From: Bacillota bacterium
Lineage (GTDB): Bacteria > Bacillota > Clostridia > Christensenellales > Aristaeellaceae
DNA length: 48,728 nt
Reading direction: 5' to 3'
NCBI GenBank assembly: GCA_023402355.1
Contig: JAEXCG010000156.1
Location: forward strand, 1 to 48,728
Part shown: one piece after another, positions 8,026 through 15,532 of the stretch
Numbering within the stretch: the stretch's first letter is position 1
Layout of the letters: each line of letters starts with the position of its first letter
Program-made: the position numbers and the translations under genes
The notes under the pieces: generated by a model
The model's database searches: none
The model's input: the letters and a program-made list of their open reading frames with translations, nothing else
What the model was told of the DNA's origin: nothing

Positions 8026-8802
8026 GTGCGAGAGATTATACAGGGCAAGTTGAGGGAGATTGAAGAAAAGGAAAACGTCCGCATCCTCTGCGCGGTCGAG
8101 TCCGGCAGCAGGGCGTGGGGCTTTGCGTCGCCGGACAGCGATTACGACGTCCGTTTCATCTACCTGCGCACGCCGGAGGACTACCTTCTGCTCAAGCCTA
8201 AACGGGACGTCATCGAGTGGCAGTTGGATGAAACGCTGGATATCAACGGCTGGGACATCAGCAAGACGCTGAAGCTGCTGTATCGCGCAAACCCCACCGT
8301 GTTTGAGTGGCTTCATTCTCCCATCGTCTATCGGGAGAGCCTGGAACTGGACAGCCTGCGCCTGCTGTCACAGCGGTATTTTTCTCCCCGAAAGAACCTG
8401 TATCACTATTGGCACATGGCGGAGCAGGCTTATAAGACGCATCTTCAGACGGAGCGCGTTCGGATCAAAAAATACTTCTACGTGCTGCGTCCTATTTTGT
8501 GCGCGAAGTGGGTCATCGAGCGCAAAAGCATCCCGCCGGTCCCGTTTTCCGAGCTGGTGCAAAGCGAACTGGAGGGGGCGATGCGGCCCATCGTCGAAGA
8601 ACTGGTCGAGCTAAAAGGGCGCACGCCGGAAATAGGCACAGCGCCCCAGATCAAGCCGCTGCACCGGTACATCGATGGCGCGCTGAAAGAGATCCGGTTC
8701 TGCGCGGACCACATGCAGGAGGAAAAGCAGAGCGATTGGAGCGCGCTGGACGCGTATTTTCTGTCCCTGCTTCGGCAAAGGGAAACCGGAAATACGCTCT
8801 GA
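8026..8802 (+). CDS. Nucleotidyltransferase-fold protein of the YcgL/RlaP type
   Basis: Pol-beta-type nucleotidyltransferase of about 258 residues. The signature G-S-R-A-W-G-F followed by S-P-D-S-D-Y-D-V-R-F-I-Y gives the G-S and D-x-D metal-binding residues. The family is known as a predicted nucleotidyltransferase that sometimes accompanies RNA ligases; no ligase is nearby and the substrate is unknown. The frame is open back to an ATG at 7969, but that ATG precedes the dap terminator hairpin and the extra residues do not resemble the family. The GTG at 8026, 8 bases after a GAGGTGG site, is preferred. It appears to be a single-gene unit. Confidence 0.8.
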   Translation: MREIIQGKLREIEEKENVRILCAVESGSRAWGFASPDSDYDVRFIYLRTPEDYLLLKPKRDVIEWQLDETLDINGWDISKTLKLLYRANPTVFEWLHSPIVYRESLELDSLRLLSQRYFSPRKNLYHYWHMAEQAYKTHLQTERVRIKKYFYVLRPILCAKWVIERKSIPPVPFSELVQSELEGAMRPIVEELVELKGRTPEIGTAPQIKPLHRYIDGALKEIRFCADHMQEEKQSDWSALDAYFLSLLRQRETGNTL

Positions 8803-8803
8803 G

Positions 8804-8848
8804 ATCAAAACGGCAGGGGGTTCGGGAGACGGCTCCCGAACCCCCTGC
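8804..8848 (-). terminator. Terminator of ldh (converging with the nucleotidyltransferase gene)
   Basis: A perfect 16-bp stem (8813-8828 with 8833-8848) has a four-base loop. Read on the minus strand, it is followed by CGTTTTGATC, so it suits the lactate dehydrogenase transcript best. On the plus strand it has no T run, but it may still slow convergent transcription. Confidence 0.75.
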
Positions 8849-8884
8849 GCGAGCGGCTGCCGCTTTGGCATAGCTGCCGGATAA

Positions 8885-9835
8885 TCAGAACGAGATTTCC
8901 TTCCAGCATTCGTCCAGCACCTGGCACGACTGGCGGAAGCGCTCCTCCTCCTCCGGGGTGATCGGCAGGGCGAGCGTCTCGCGCACGCCCGCGCGCCCCA
9001 CGACGGAAGGGATGCCCGCGAAGACGTCGCGCACGCCGTAGGAGCCGCGCAGCATCGTCGAAACCGTCAGCACGCTGTTTTCATCGCCCAGCAGCGCCTT
9101 GGTGATGCGCGCCATGGCCATGCCGATGCCGTAATAGGTGGCTTTTTTGGCTTTGATGATCTCCTGGGCCGCGTCGCGCACCTGTACGGCGATGCCCTCC
9201 ATGTCCTCGCACCTGTAGCGACCGCCGGATTCCGCGCAGACCGTGAAGACGGGCTTGGTCGCCAGCATCGCCTGCGACCAGGGAACGAACTCGCTGTCGC
9301 CGTGTTCGCCCATCACGTAGGCGTGTACGTTGCGCGGATCGACCGAAAAGTATTGCCCCAGCAGGTAGCGCAGGCGCGCGGTATCCAGCGCGGTGCCCGT
9401 GCCGATCACGCGGCCGGGCGCAAAGCCCGAAAGCGCGAGCGTCAGGCGGGTCATGACGTCCACGGGGTTTGTCGCCACCAGGAACAGCCCCGAAAAGCCG
9501 GAGCGGAGCACGGGCTCCACGATGGAACCGAAGACAGCCGCGTTGCGCGAGAGCAGCGCGGGGCGCGATTCGCCGGGCTTTTGCGCGACGCCGGCGGAGA
9601 TGACCACGACGTCCGCGTCCGCGCAGTCCTCGTAATGCCCGGCGGCGATGCGCATGTGGGATGGGGAAAAGGCGAGGCCGTGGTTGAGATCCATCGCTTC
9701 GCCCCGGGCGCGCGCCTCGTCGATGTCGATGAGCAGCAGCTCGTCGCAGGCGCTCTGGTTGAGCAGCGCGTAGGCGTAGCTCATGCCGACCATGCCGGTG
9801 CCGATGAGCACGACCTTGCGGGATTGTGGATTCAT
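8885..9835 (-). CDS. ldh: L-lactate dehydrogenase
   Basis: NAD-dependent interconversion of pyruvate and L-lactate, usually a fermentative redox outlet. The 316-residue product has the Rossmann motif G-T-G-M-V-G-M-S near the start. Its mobile loop reads Q-K-P-G-E-S-R, with glutamine at the specificity position, pointing to lactate rather than malate (malate enzymes carry Arg). It also has A-T-N-P-V-D-V and the catalytic histidine in G-E-H-G-D-S-E. A GGAGGG site precedes the ATG. It is flanked by a convergent gene on one side and a divergent gene on the other, so it is probably monocistronic. Confidence 0.92.
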   Translation of the reverse strand: MNPQSRKVVLIGTGMVGMSYAYALLNQSACDELLLIDIDEARARGEAMDLNHGLAFSPSHMRIAAGHYEDCADADVVVISAGVAQKPGESRPALLSRNAAVFGSIVEPVLRSGFSGLFLVATNPVDVMTRLTLALSGFAPGRVIGTGTALDTARLRYLLGQYFSVDPRNVHAYVMGEHGDSEFVPWSQAMLATKPVFTVCAESGGRYRCEDMEGIAVQVRDAAQEIIKAKKATYYGIGMAMARITKALLGDENSVLTVSTMLRGSYGVRDVFAGIPSVVGRAGVRETLALPITPEEEERFRQSCQVLDECWKEISF

Positions 9836-9931
9836 GGCGTTCCCTCCGCTATTTATAGTTCCCCCTTAGTATGCGCAAGAAAACAAAATGCATGATCGTC
9901 TATTGGACAAACAGAGCATGGAGGGGACTGA

Positions 9932-10672
9932 ATGCGAAAAAAACTGAGCGCGGCCGCGCTCGCGCTCGCGCTTTGGACGGGGAGCGCGGCCGCCGCGGAA
10001 CAGACGATAGCGATCGGGCCGCAGCAGAACGGCGCGCCGCTGGGCGTGGAAAGCCTTGTTGAATACGACGTGGCGCTCACGGGATTTCCCGACTACGAAC
10101 ACGACGTGGACGTGGTGTTCATGGAGGACGGGCTGGAGCAGGAGCCGCCGGAGGACGTATCGATGGCGGACATCGAAGGCGCGCCGACGGACAAGACGCT
10201 GACGCTGCGCGTGGGGGCGAACGCGGAGGCGGGGGAATATGCCTTTGCGCTGCGCGTCAACGGCGTGCTTTCCGCGCCGGAGGGACGGCTTGCCGTCGGC
10301 AAGGCCATCGCGGAGGAGGCGCTTTTCGCCGCGGACGAGGCGGCGGACGTCGGGGCGGAAGCGCGTTACGCGTTCGGCGGGCGCTTCGCGGCGGGAGATC
10401 ATCTGGCGCTGGAGGCCCTGACGGACCCGGACGGGTCGATCGCGCTGACGCTTACGATCCTGAACGCGGAGGGGACGCCGGCGGACCTGACGGACCGCCT
10501 GAGCGTTCAGGTAACGCTGCCCGAGGGCTGGGCGGCCGCGGACGCCGCGTTCGTCCTGCAAGACGGACAGCAAAAAAGCCTGCGCACGGCAGGCGGGGAT
10601 GGACGTATTTCGTTTACGCTTCAGGAAGCCGGGAAGGTTCTTTTGAAGCGTCATCAGGGGCGCGACAGTTGA
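9932..10672 (+). CDS. Secreted protein of unknown function
   Basis: I do not recognise this 246-residue protein. It begins with a clear signal peptide: basic M-R-K-K, a hydrophobic core, then G-S-A-A-A-A-E-Q with a likely signal peptidase I site near residue 22. There is no lipobox cysteine. The mature part is acidic and rich in Ala, Glu and Asp. It has the alternating pattern of beta-sandwich or Ig-like extracellular domains, with two similar-looking halves (about 30-115 and 120-235). A GGAGGGG site precedes the ATG. Its 3' end overlaps the end of the convergent XRE gene by 19 bases. Confidence 0.65.
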   Translation: MRKKLSAAALALALWTGSAAAAEQTIAIGPQQNGAPLGVESLVEYDVALTGFPDYEHDVDVVFMEDGLEQEPPEDVSMADIEGAPTDKTLTLRVGANAEAGEYAFALRVNGVLSAPEGRLAVGKAIAEEALFAADEAADVGAEARYAFGGRFAAGDHLALEALTDPDGSIALTLTILNAEGTPADLTDRLSVQVTLPEGWAAADAAFVLQDGQQKSLRTAGGDGRISFTLQEAGKVLLKRHQGRDS

Positions 10673-10965
10673 AGGATGATTTCCGCGACGGCGCGCCGTT
10701 TTTGGGGCGTGAGGCGCGAAAAAGTTAGGATGGCTTCCATGTCCGCGCGCGTAAGCGCATCGCCGGGCGGCGCGCTCAGGCGGGACGCCTGACACGAGAG
10801 CGCCCCGCACAGGCGGCGGAGCAGCGATTCTGCGATTTCGCCGTCTCGCCTTTCCATGCGCTCGATGTCCGCCTTGTGCAGGCCCAAATAAAAGGCGAGC
10901 TCCTTTTGCGTGATGCCCAGCGCGTGACGTCGCTTGCACAGGGCGCGGGCGCAGAGCACCGGCAT
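10654..10965 (-). CDS. Small XRE-family helix-turn-helix regulator
   Basis: The 103-residue protein has an N-terminal Cro/C1-type HTH at about 8-60 (R-R-H-A-L-G-I-T-Q-K-E-L-A-F-Y-L-G) and a short C-terminal helical tail. The start at 10965 is chosen because AAGGAGGG lies 9 bases upstream and sits inside the last codons of the methyltransferase gene. An earlier ATG at 10992 would overlap that gene further and has no good site. The gap between the methyltransferase stop and this ATG is 4 bases, so the two are translationally coupled. The target is unknown. Confidence 0.75.
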   Translation of the reverse strand: MPVLCARALCKRRHALGITQKELAFYLGLHKADIERMERRDGEIAESLLRRLCGALSCQASRLSAPPGDALTRADMEAILTFSRLTPQKRRAVAEIILQLSRP

Positions 10966-10969
10966 GCGC

Positions 10970-12109
10970 TTATCCCTCCTTTTTCCGCGCAAAAAAGGTC
11001 ATGAATTCACATTCTAGGCGGCCGTTGTAGAAACGCCGCTTTTTATCTGCCCGGCGGCCGTAGCAGCGCTCAAACCCCGGATGCGAGGTGATACAGGCGA
11101 GGTGAAAGCCGGGATGGCGGCGGCTGAGCAGGCCCAGATCGCGGTACAGCGCCTCGCAGGCCTTTCGGTCGGAAAGGCGCTCGCCGTAAGGCGGGTTGAG
11201 CAGGAACGTGCCGCGCGGCGCTTCCAGTTGGACGTCCCGCACGTCGCGCGCCTCGAGCGGCACGCGCCCCGCGAGCCCGGCCTGCGCAAGATTACGGCGC
11301 GCGAGCTCGATGGCTTCCGGGTCGACGTCGCTGCCCTGGATGCCCTCGACCTTCTCCGGGGCAAAGCGGGCCTTTGCCTCCTCGCGAAGCCGCTCCATTT
11401 CCGCCTTCGGCATGAAGCGCCACTGCTCGCAGTCGAACGGGCGGGTGAGGCCGGGGGCGCGGTCCGCCATGCGCATGGCGGCTTCGATCAGCAGGGTGCC
11501 GGTGCCGCACATGGGGTCCGCGAGCACTTGGCCGGGCCGCCACGGGGCGAGCTGCACCAGCGCGGCGGCCAGCGTCTCGCGAAGCGGCGCTTCGCCGTTC
11601 CACGTGCGGTAACCACGCCGGTTCAGGGCGGTGCCGCTGGCGTCGAGGGTTACCTGCGCCACGTCGCCGTGCAGCGCGACGTCCACCGCGTAGGTTTCGC
11701 CGCTCTCGTCGAACCACGTGCGCCGGTAGGACGACTTCAATTTTTCGACGATCGCCTTTTTGGTGATCGACTGGCAGTCGCTGACGCTCATGAGCGCGGA
11801 GCGCGCGCAGCGCCCGCGCACGGGAAAGCGGCCGTCCTCGGGGATGTAATCGGCCCAGGGAAGGGCGCGCACGCCCTCGAAGAGCTGGTCGAACGTCGTG
11901 GCCGGAAAGCGGCCGACCACCAGCAGCACGCGGTCCGCGCAGCGCAGCCAGAGGTTCGCTGAAAACGCCTGTTCCGGCGTAGCGGTAAAGCGCGCGCCGC
12001 CGTTTTCCGCGCGCGCGTCGATGCCCATGTGTTTCAGTTCATTGGCGACGATTCCTTCGAGCCCGAAAGCGGCGGTCGCCAGCCATTCGTAAGGTTTGCT
12101 GTTCGTCAT
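10970..12109 (-). CDS. THUMP-domain class I SAM-dependent RNA methyltransferase (RlmL/YpsC-like)
   Basis: Probable 23S rRNA N2-guanine methyltransferase. The 379-residue protein has an N-terminal ferredoxin-like and THUMP region (about 1-160), then a Rossmann methyltransferase domain with D-P-M-C-G-T-G-T at 198-205 (SAM binding) and the catalytic N-P-P-Y-G at 305-309. That motif is typical of N2-guanine or adenine-amino methyltransferases. The length matches the single-domain Bacillota YpsC type rather than the two-domain E. coli RlmKL. The ATG follows AAAGGAG by 6 bases. The exact target base is inferred from the family. Confidence 0.88.
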   Translation of the reverse strand: MTNSKPYEWLATAAFGLEGIVANELKHMGIDARAENGGARFTATPEQAFSANLWLRCADRVLLVVGRFPATTFDQLFEGVRALPWADYIPEDGRFPVRGRCARSALMSVSDCQSITKKAIVEKLKSSYRRTWFDESGETYAVDVALHGDVAQVTLDASGTALNRRGYRTWNGEAPLRETLAAALVQLAPWRPGQVLADPMCGTGTLLIEAAMRMADRAPGLTRPFDCEQWRFMPKAEMERLREEAKARFAPEKVEGIQGSDVDPEAIELARRNLAQAGLAGRVPLEARDVRDVQLEAPRGTFLLNPPYGERLSDRKACEALYRDLGLLSRRHPGFHLACITSHPGFERCYGRRADKKRRFYNGRLECEFMTFFARKKEG

Positions 12110-12142
12110 AAGGTCTCCTTTATCACCGGTGGGGATGGTTCC

Positions 12143-12171
12143 AGTATAAACCGCCGGGGCGCGTGCGTCAA
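12143..12171 (-). promoter_or_regulatory. Promoter of the methyltransferase-XRE operon
   Basis: On the minus strand TTGACG (12171-12166) and TATACT (12148-12143) are 17 bases apart, about 34 bases upstream of the methyltransferase ATG. Confidence 0.75.
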
Positions 12172-12260
12172 CATTTTATGGGCGGCGTGGGGGAATCATG
12201 GGCCTGACTCGGTAAAATGGCACAAAAAGGCGCGCGGGGCTGTTCAAACCCCCGGAAAAT

Positions 12261-12269
12261 TGATATAAT
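12261..12269 (+). promoter_or_regulatory. Extended -10 promoter of fba
   Basis: TGATATAAT at 12261-12269 is a perfect extended -10 element. The -35 region (TGTTCA at 12241-12246, spacer 17) is weak, which suits an extended -10 promoter. Confidence 0.7.
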
Positions 12270-12280
12270 AAGACGAAACA

Positions 12281-12300
12281 CGAGAAACTTTCTCGCGAGA
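12281..12300 (+). promoter_or_regulatory. Overlapping palindromes in the fba leader (possible operator)
   Basis: CGAGAAA-C-TTTCTCG (12281-12295) overlaps the perfect palindrome TCTCGCGAGA (12291-12300). They lie just after the expected transcription start and before the AAGGAG ribosome site. The placement suits a repressor operator or an mRNA structure. No binding protein is assigned. Confidence 0.45.
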
Positions 12301-12317
12301 GATAAGGAGTGATTGAA

Positions 12318-13262
12318 GTGGCTCTGGTGAATACCACCGAAATGTTCAAGAAGGCGTACGCGGGCGGTTACGCAATCGGCGCGTTCAACGTGAACAACAT
12401 GGAAATCGTACAGGGCATTACCGAGGCGGCGATCCTGGAGAAGGCGCCGGTCATCCTGCAGGTTTCCAAGGGCGCTCGCGCCTATGCCAAGCACGTCTAC
12501 CTCGTCAAGCTCGTCGAGGCCGCGCTGCAGGACGCGAAGGATTCCGGCGTGGATCTGCCCATCGCGCTGCATTTGGATCATGGCCCCGACTTTGAAACCT
12601 GCAAGAGCTGCATTGACGGCGGCTTCACCTCTGTCATGATCGACGGCTCGCACCTGCCGCTTGAGGAGAACATCGAGCAGACCCGCCGCGTGGTGGAGTA
12701 CGCCCACAAGTACGGCGTCACCGTCGAGGCGGAGCTGGGCCGTCTGGCCGGCGTCGAGGACGACGTGAAGGTGCAGGCGGACGACGCGCTCTACACCGAC
12801 CCCAACGAGGTCGAGGAGTTCGTCAACTCCACGGGCGTCGACTCCCTGGCGATCGCCATCGGCACCAGCCACGGCGCGTACAAGTTCAAGGGCGAGCCGC
12901 ACCTGCGCTTCGACATCCTGGAGGAAGTCTCCCACCGCCTGCCGGGCTTCCCGATCGTGCTGCACGGCGCGTCCTCCGTCATGCCGGAGTACGTGGAGAT
13001 GATCAACAAGTTCGGCGGCAACATGCCGGGCGCGCAGGGCGTTCCGGAAGAGATGCTGCGCAAGGCGGCCTCGATGGCGGTGTGCAAGATCAACGTGGAC
13101 TCCGACCTGCGCCTGGCGATGACCGGCGTGATCCGCAAGCAGTTCGCGGAGCACCCGGATCAGTTCGATCCGCGTCAGTACCTGTCGCCCGCCCGCGCGG
13201 CGCTCCGCGACATGGTGCGCCACAAGATCGTCAACGTCATGGGCTGCAACGGCAAGGCCTAA
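12318..13262 (+). CDS. fba: Class II fructose-bisphosphate aldolase
   Basis: Zinc-dependent aldolase of glycolysis and gluconeogenesis that splits fructose 1,6-bisphosphate. The 314-residue product shows Y-A-I-G-A-F-N-V-N-N-M-E at the start, the zinc-ligand region H-L-D-H-G near 84, G-T-S-H-G-A-Y-K-F-K-G and the second metal/phosphate region L-H-G-A-S-S. The GTG at 12318 is chosen because AAGGAG ends 8 bases upstream and because the family starts M-A-L-V; an upstream GTG at 12309 sits on the ribosome site itself. It is monocistronic, with its own promoter and terminator. Confidence 0.96.
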   Translation: MALVNTTEMFKKAYAGGYAIGAFNVNNMEIVQGITEAAILEKAPVILQVSKGARAYAKHVYLVKLVEAALQDAKDSGVDLPIALHLDHGPDFETCKSCIDGGFTSVMIDGSHLPLEENIEQTRRVVEYAHKYGVTVEAELGRLAGVEDDVKVQADDALYTDPNEVEEFVNSTGVDSLAIAIGTSHGAYKFKGEPHLRFDILEEVSHRLPGFPIVLHGASSVMPEYVEMINKFGGNMPGAQGVPEEMLRKAASMAVCKINVDSDLRLAMTGVIRKQFAEHPDQFDPRQYLSPARAALRDMVRHKIVNVMGCNGKA

Positions 13263-13280
13263 TCGTCCCGGAAACAGAAT

Positions 13281-13318
13281 ACGGCACGGAAGCGTCAAGG
13301 CGCTACGTGCCGTTTTTT
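13281..13318 (+). terminator. Terminator of fba
   Basis: An 8-bp stem (13281-13288 with 13306-13313) has an inner AGCG/CGCT continuation and is followed by a run of six T. It lies 18 bases after the fba stop. Confidence 0.9.
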
Positions 13319-13424
13319 AATGCGTGAGGAGGAAACTCCCCGCGCGTTTTTTTGCCTTTTGGCATTCTCCGGGCTGCACATGGCATGCAGGCGCTCGCCG
13401 TCCGCCTTGGCCGCAGGCAAAGGT

Positions 13425-14279
13425 TCAGGGCGTCTCGTCCGCGCGCTTCTTCTCCGGAATCCGGAAGTTCAGGGAGGTCTTGTCCTTGTGGGTCGACCGA
13501 TAGGCGCGCGGGGTCGTTCCCGTCTCCTCGCTGAAGGCACGGTTGAACGTGCGCAGGCTTTCAAAGCCGCACTGTTCGGCGATTTCGGCCATGGAGAAGT
13601 CCGTAAAGGCGAGACGGCGCTTGGCCGCGGCCACGCGCATGGACTTCAGGTAGGAGTTAAAGCCGATGCCGATCTGCTGGTTGCAGATGCGGGACAGCTT
13701 GAACTGCGAGATGCTCAGTTCCTCCGCGGCCTGGCTGAGCGTGATCGGCTTATAGACGTTCTCGTGCAGGTAGAGCAGCACCTGATCCTCGATGGAGGGC
13801 TCCTTCTGCTCGATCGGATGGGGCGGGTTGGCGTCGAACAGATAGCCCAGCAGGGTGTTGAGCAGGCCGATGTGGGTGATCATGTTGGATTGGCGCGTCT
13901 GCTCGTCCAGCAGCAAATCGAGCACCCTGTCGACGCTGGAGGAATACTGCCCTTTGCGGAAGATCGGGTTGGGCAGGTTGTATCTGCCGGAGAAAAAGGG
14001 GTTTTGCACGAGCACGTCGTCGGAGAGCAGCGCGAACGCGAAGATGTCGGAGGAAGTTCGCGTCATGTAGCTGTGGCGGTGATAGGGCATGACGATGCTG
14101 AAGTCTCCGGCGCGCAGGTTATAGCTCTTTTTGTCGATGGTGACCTGCACGTTGCCCGCAAGCACGTAAACGCCCTCCACGCCCATGTGGACGTGCTGAA
14201 TGTAGGATAGATTTTCGATACGGCTGTAGGTGTAGCCGTGTGTATATACATTCGGGTAAAAGAGCTCTTTATTAAGCAT
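13425..14279 (-). CDS. AraC-family transcriptional regulator with cupin sensor domain
   Basis: The 284-residue regulator has an N-terminal cupin/AraC ligand-binding barrel (about 20-110, with H-M-G-V-E-G-V-Y-V-L-A-G and R-A-G-D-F). Its C-terminal double HTH (about 185-272) contains I-T-L-S-Q-A-A-E-E-L-S-I-S and I-A-E-Q-C-G-F-E-S-L-R-T-F-N-R-A-F. The ATG has a GGGAGGTGG site. It is divergent from the 12-gene TPR-peptide operon and shares a 430-base regulatory gap with it, so it is the best candidate for controlling that operon. The effector is unknown; sugars or peptides are possible. Confidence 0.88.
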   Translation of the reverse strand: MLNKELFYPNVYTHGYTYSRIENLSYIQHVHMGVEGVYVLAGNVQVTIDKKSYNLRAGDFSIVMPYHRHSYMTRTSSDIFAFALLSDDVLVQNPFFSGRYNLPNPIFRKGQYSSSVDRVLDLLLDEQTRQSNMITHIGLLNTLLGYLFDANPPHPIEQKEPSIEDQVLLYLHENVYKPITLSQAAEELSISQFKLSRICNQQIGIGFNSYLKSMRVAAAKRRLAFTDFSMAEIAEQCGFESLRTFNRAFSEETGTTPRAYRSTHKDKTSLNFRIPEKKRADETP

Positions 14280-14319
14280 TCAGCCACCTCCCCTGCGATC
14301 GAAACACTCAATTTGTAAC

Positions 14320-14349
14320 AGTATAGTAGCATTCGACAAGAATTGTCAA
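14320..14349 (-). promoter_or_regulatory. Promoter of the AraC-family regulator, with an operator-like inverted repeat
   Basis: On the minus strand TTGACA (14349-14344) and TATACT (14325-14320) are 18 bases apart, about 40 bases before the ATG. The -35 box is part of the inverted repeat GACAA-TTC-TTGTC, which could be an autoregulatory site. Confidence 0.75.
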
Positions 14350-14392
14350 GTTGAAATGCAGAAGTTGGCGAATTAACGCGCTAAAATCCCTC

Positions 14393-14438
14393 GTTCGCAT
14401 CCACAAAATTATGGGGACTTTTTTGTGGGATGGGCGAA
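14393..14438. repeat. Imperfect inverted repeat in the regulatory gap
   Basis: CATCCACAAAA (14398-14408) is complementary to TTTTGTGGGATG (14421-14432) except for one extra G, and flanking TTCGC/GCGAA bases extend the pairing. It lies between the two divergent promoters, so an operator or a structured RNA are both possible. Confidence 0.45.
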
Positions 14439-14569
14439 GGGGACGCTGATTTGCCGCGTCTCACGACCGGCGGCAAGCCGCTTGAGGACGGATGCAAGAA
14501 ATGGCCGGTTCCAGGCGCGGAAAAAGCATGAATAACCACGGCTAAAGAGGACTTTTGAGGAAAATGAAG

Positions 14570-14598
14570 TTGACAAAAATGAATTAATGAAATATAAT
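14570..14598 (+). promoter_or_regulatory. Perfect-consensus promoter of the TPR-peptide operon
   Basis: TTGACA at 14570-14575 and TATAAT at 14593-14598 are exactly 17 bases apart, matching consensus at all twelve positions. It is the strongest promoter by sequence in the window. Confidence 0.9.
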
Positions 14599-14709
14599 CC
14601 ATGCAATTTAAATCGATTGTGTGCGAAGGATTGGCACGAAAACCCCGGAAATGTAATTATTTACAGATCCCACATTTCGTTTTCAAAATACTGGAAAGGG
14701 GATAACGAT

Positions 14710-15465
14710 ATGAATTTTTATGAAAAGCTGGAGAAGGACCCGACGAACCCCAACCTGTACCGCGAAACAGGGCTGGCGCTCCTAAAGGACAACCGCGTCG
14801 AGGAGGCGGTGGAGGTCTTCTCCAAGGGGCTCGTTTACAACCCGTTCGATGCGATGATGCGCTTCTGGCGCGGACGCAAGTTCATCGGCCGCGAGGAGTA
14901 CGCGCTGTCGGCCAGCGACCTGAAGCTGGCCGCGTCGATCAACCCCGAGGACTGGGAGTGCTGGTACTACCTGGGCGTCGCCTGCTACCTAGGCGGGATG
15001 TACGAGGAGGCGAAGGCCGCGCATGGGAAGGCCCGGGCGCTGATGCTCAAGTACGACGTGAAGGCCATTCCGGCGACCTGCGACTGGTACTGGATGATCT
15101 GCATGAAGCTGGGGCAACCCGAAGAGGCGCAGGCGGTGCTCGAAAACGTCCATCCGGGCATGGAGACGGAGGACGGCGACTATCTGGCGCGCACGCTGCT
15201 CTACAAGGGCTATTACAAGCCGGAAAATTTCGTCGAGGACCGCATGAAGGAAATCGCAAATCCCGAGCGTCCGCGCATCTACGAGCTGATGCTCACCTAC
15301 GGCCTGGCGAACTACCTGCACTACCAGGGGCGAAACGACGAGGCGATCGCCCTGTTTAAGAAGCTGGCGGAGACGCCGGACAACCGCAGCCTGTTCGCGG
15401 TGAAACAGGCGATGCAGGATCTGGACGCGCTGGGGGTCAGTTACACGGTTCCCGCCGGGGCCTGA
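14710..15465 (+). CDS. Tetratricopeptide-repeat protein, first of four paralogues
   Basis: The 251-residue cytosolic protein has no signal peptide. TPR-like helix pairs are seen at about 15-45 (L-Y-R-E-T-G-L-A-L-L-K), 49-80, 84-115 (D-W-E-C-W-Y-Y-L-G-V-A-C-Y-L-G-G-M-Y-E-E-A) and 195-230. It shares the D-P-F or N-P-F turn, the D-W-x-x-W/F-Y-x-L-G block and the L-Y-K-G/Y-N-G segment near 170 with the three TPR proteins at 22133-24577. ATG 14710 is preferred, 8 bases after AAGGGGA; the frame is open further upstream across the promoter but is not transcribed there. It opens the operon and its molecular role is unknown. Confidence 0.82.
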   Translation: MNFYEKLEKDPTNPNLYRETGLALLKDNRVEEAVEVFSKGLVYNPFDAMMRFWRGRKFIGREEYALSASDLKLAASINPEDWECWYYLGVACYLGGMYEEAKAAHGKARALMLKYDVKAIPATCDWYWMICMKLGQPEEAQAVLENVHPGMETEDGDYLARTLLYKGYYKPENFVEDRMKEIANPERPRIYELMLTYGLANYLHYQGRNDEAIALFKKLAETPDNRSLFAVKQAMQDLDALGVSYTVPAGA

Positions 15466-15532
15466 GGATATGCCGTCCGATCTGCCGGGCTGTGTATAGA
15501 TGGGAATCCATAATAAAAGGAGGAAGTCATTC

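Larger units (their letters stand above)
14280..14709. other. 430-base regulatory gap between the araC-type gene and the TPR-peptide operon
   Basis: No gene is seen. The gap holds the minus-strand promoter of the regulator, an imperfect hairpin near its middle, the perfect-consensus promoter of the operon, and a leader of about 105 bases before the first TPR gene. It is markedly more AT-rich than the flanking genes, especially at 14540-14710. Confidence 0.75.

Noticed and set aside
6184..8316. A 710-codon open frame on the minus strand across dapA-dapB-dapH
   Set aside because: Its translation is Arg/His/Ala-rich with no family features and lies opposite four convincing genes. Such antisense frames are expected in GC-rich DNA.
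8849..8884. Second hairpin after the nucleotidyltransferase gene
   Set aside because: The GGCTGCC and GCTGCC words are direct rather than inverted, so no stable stem forms.
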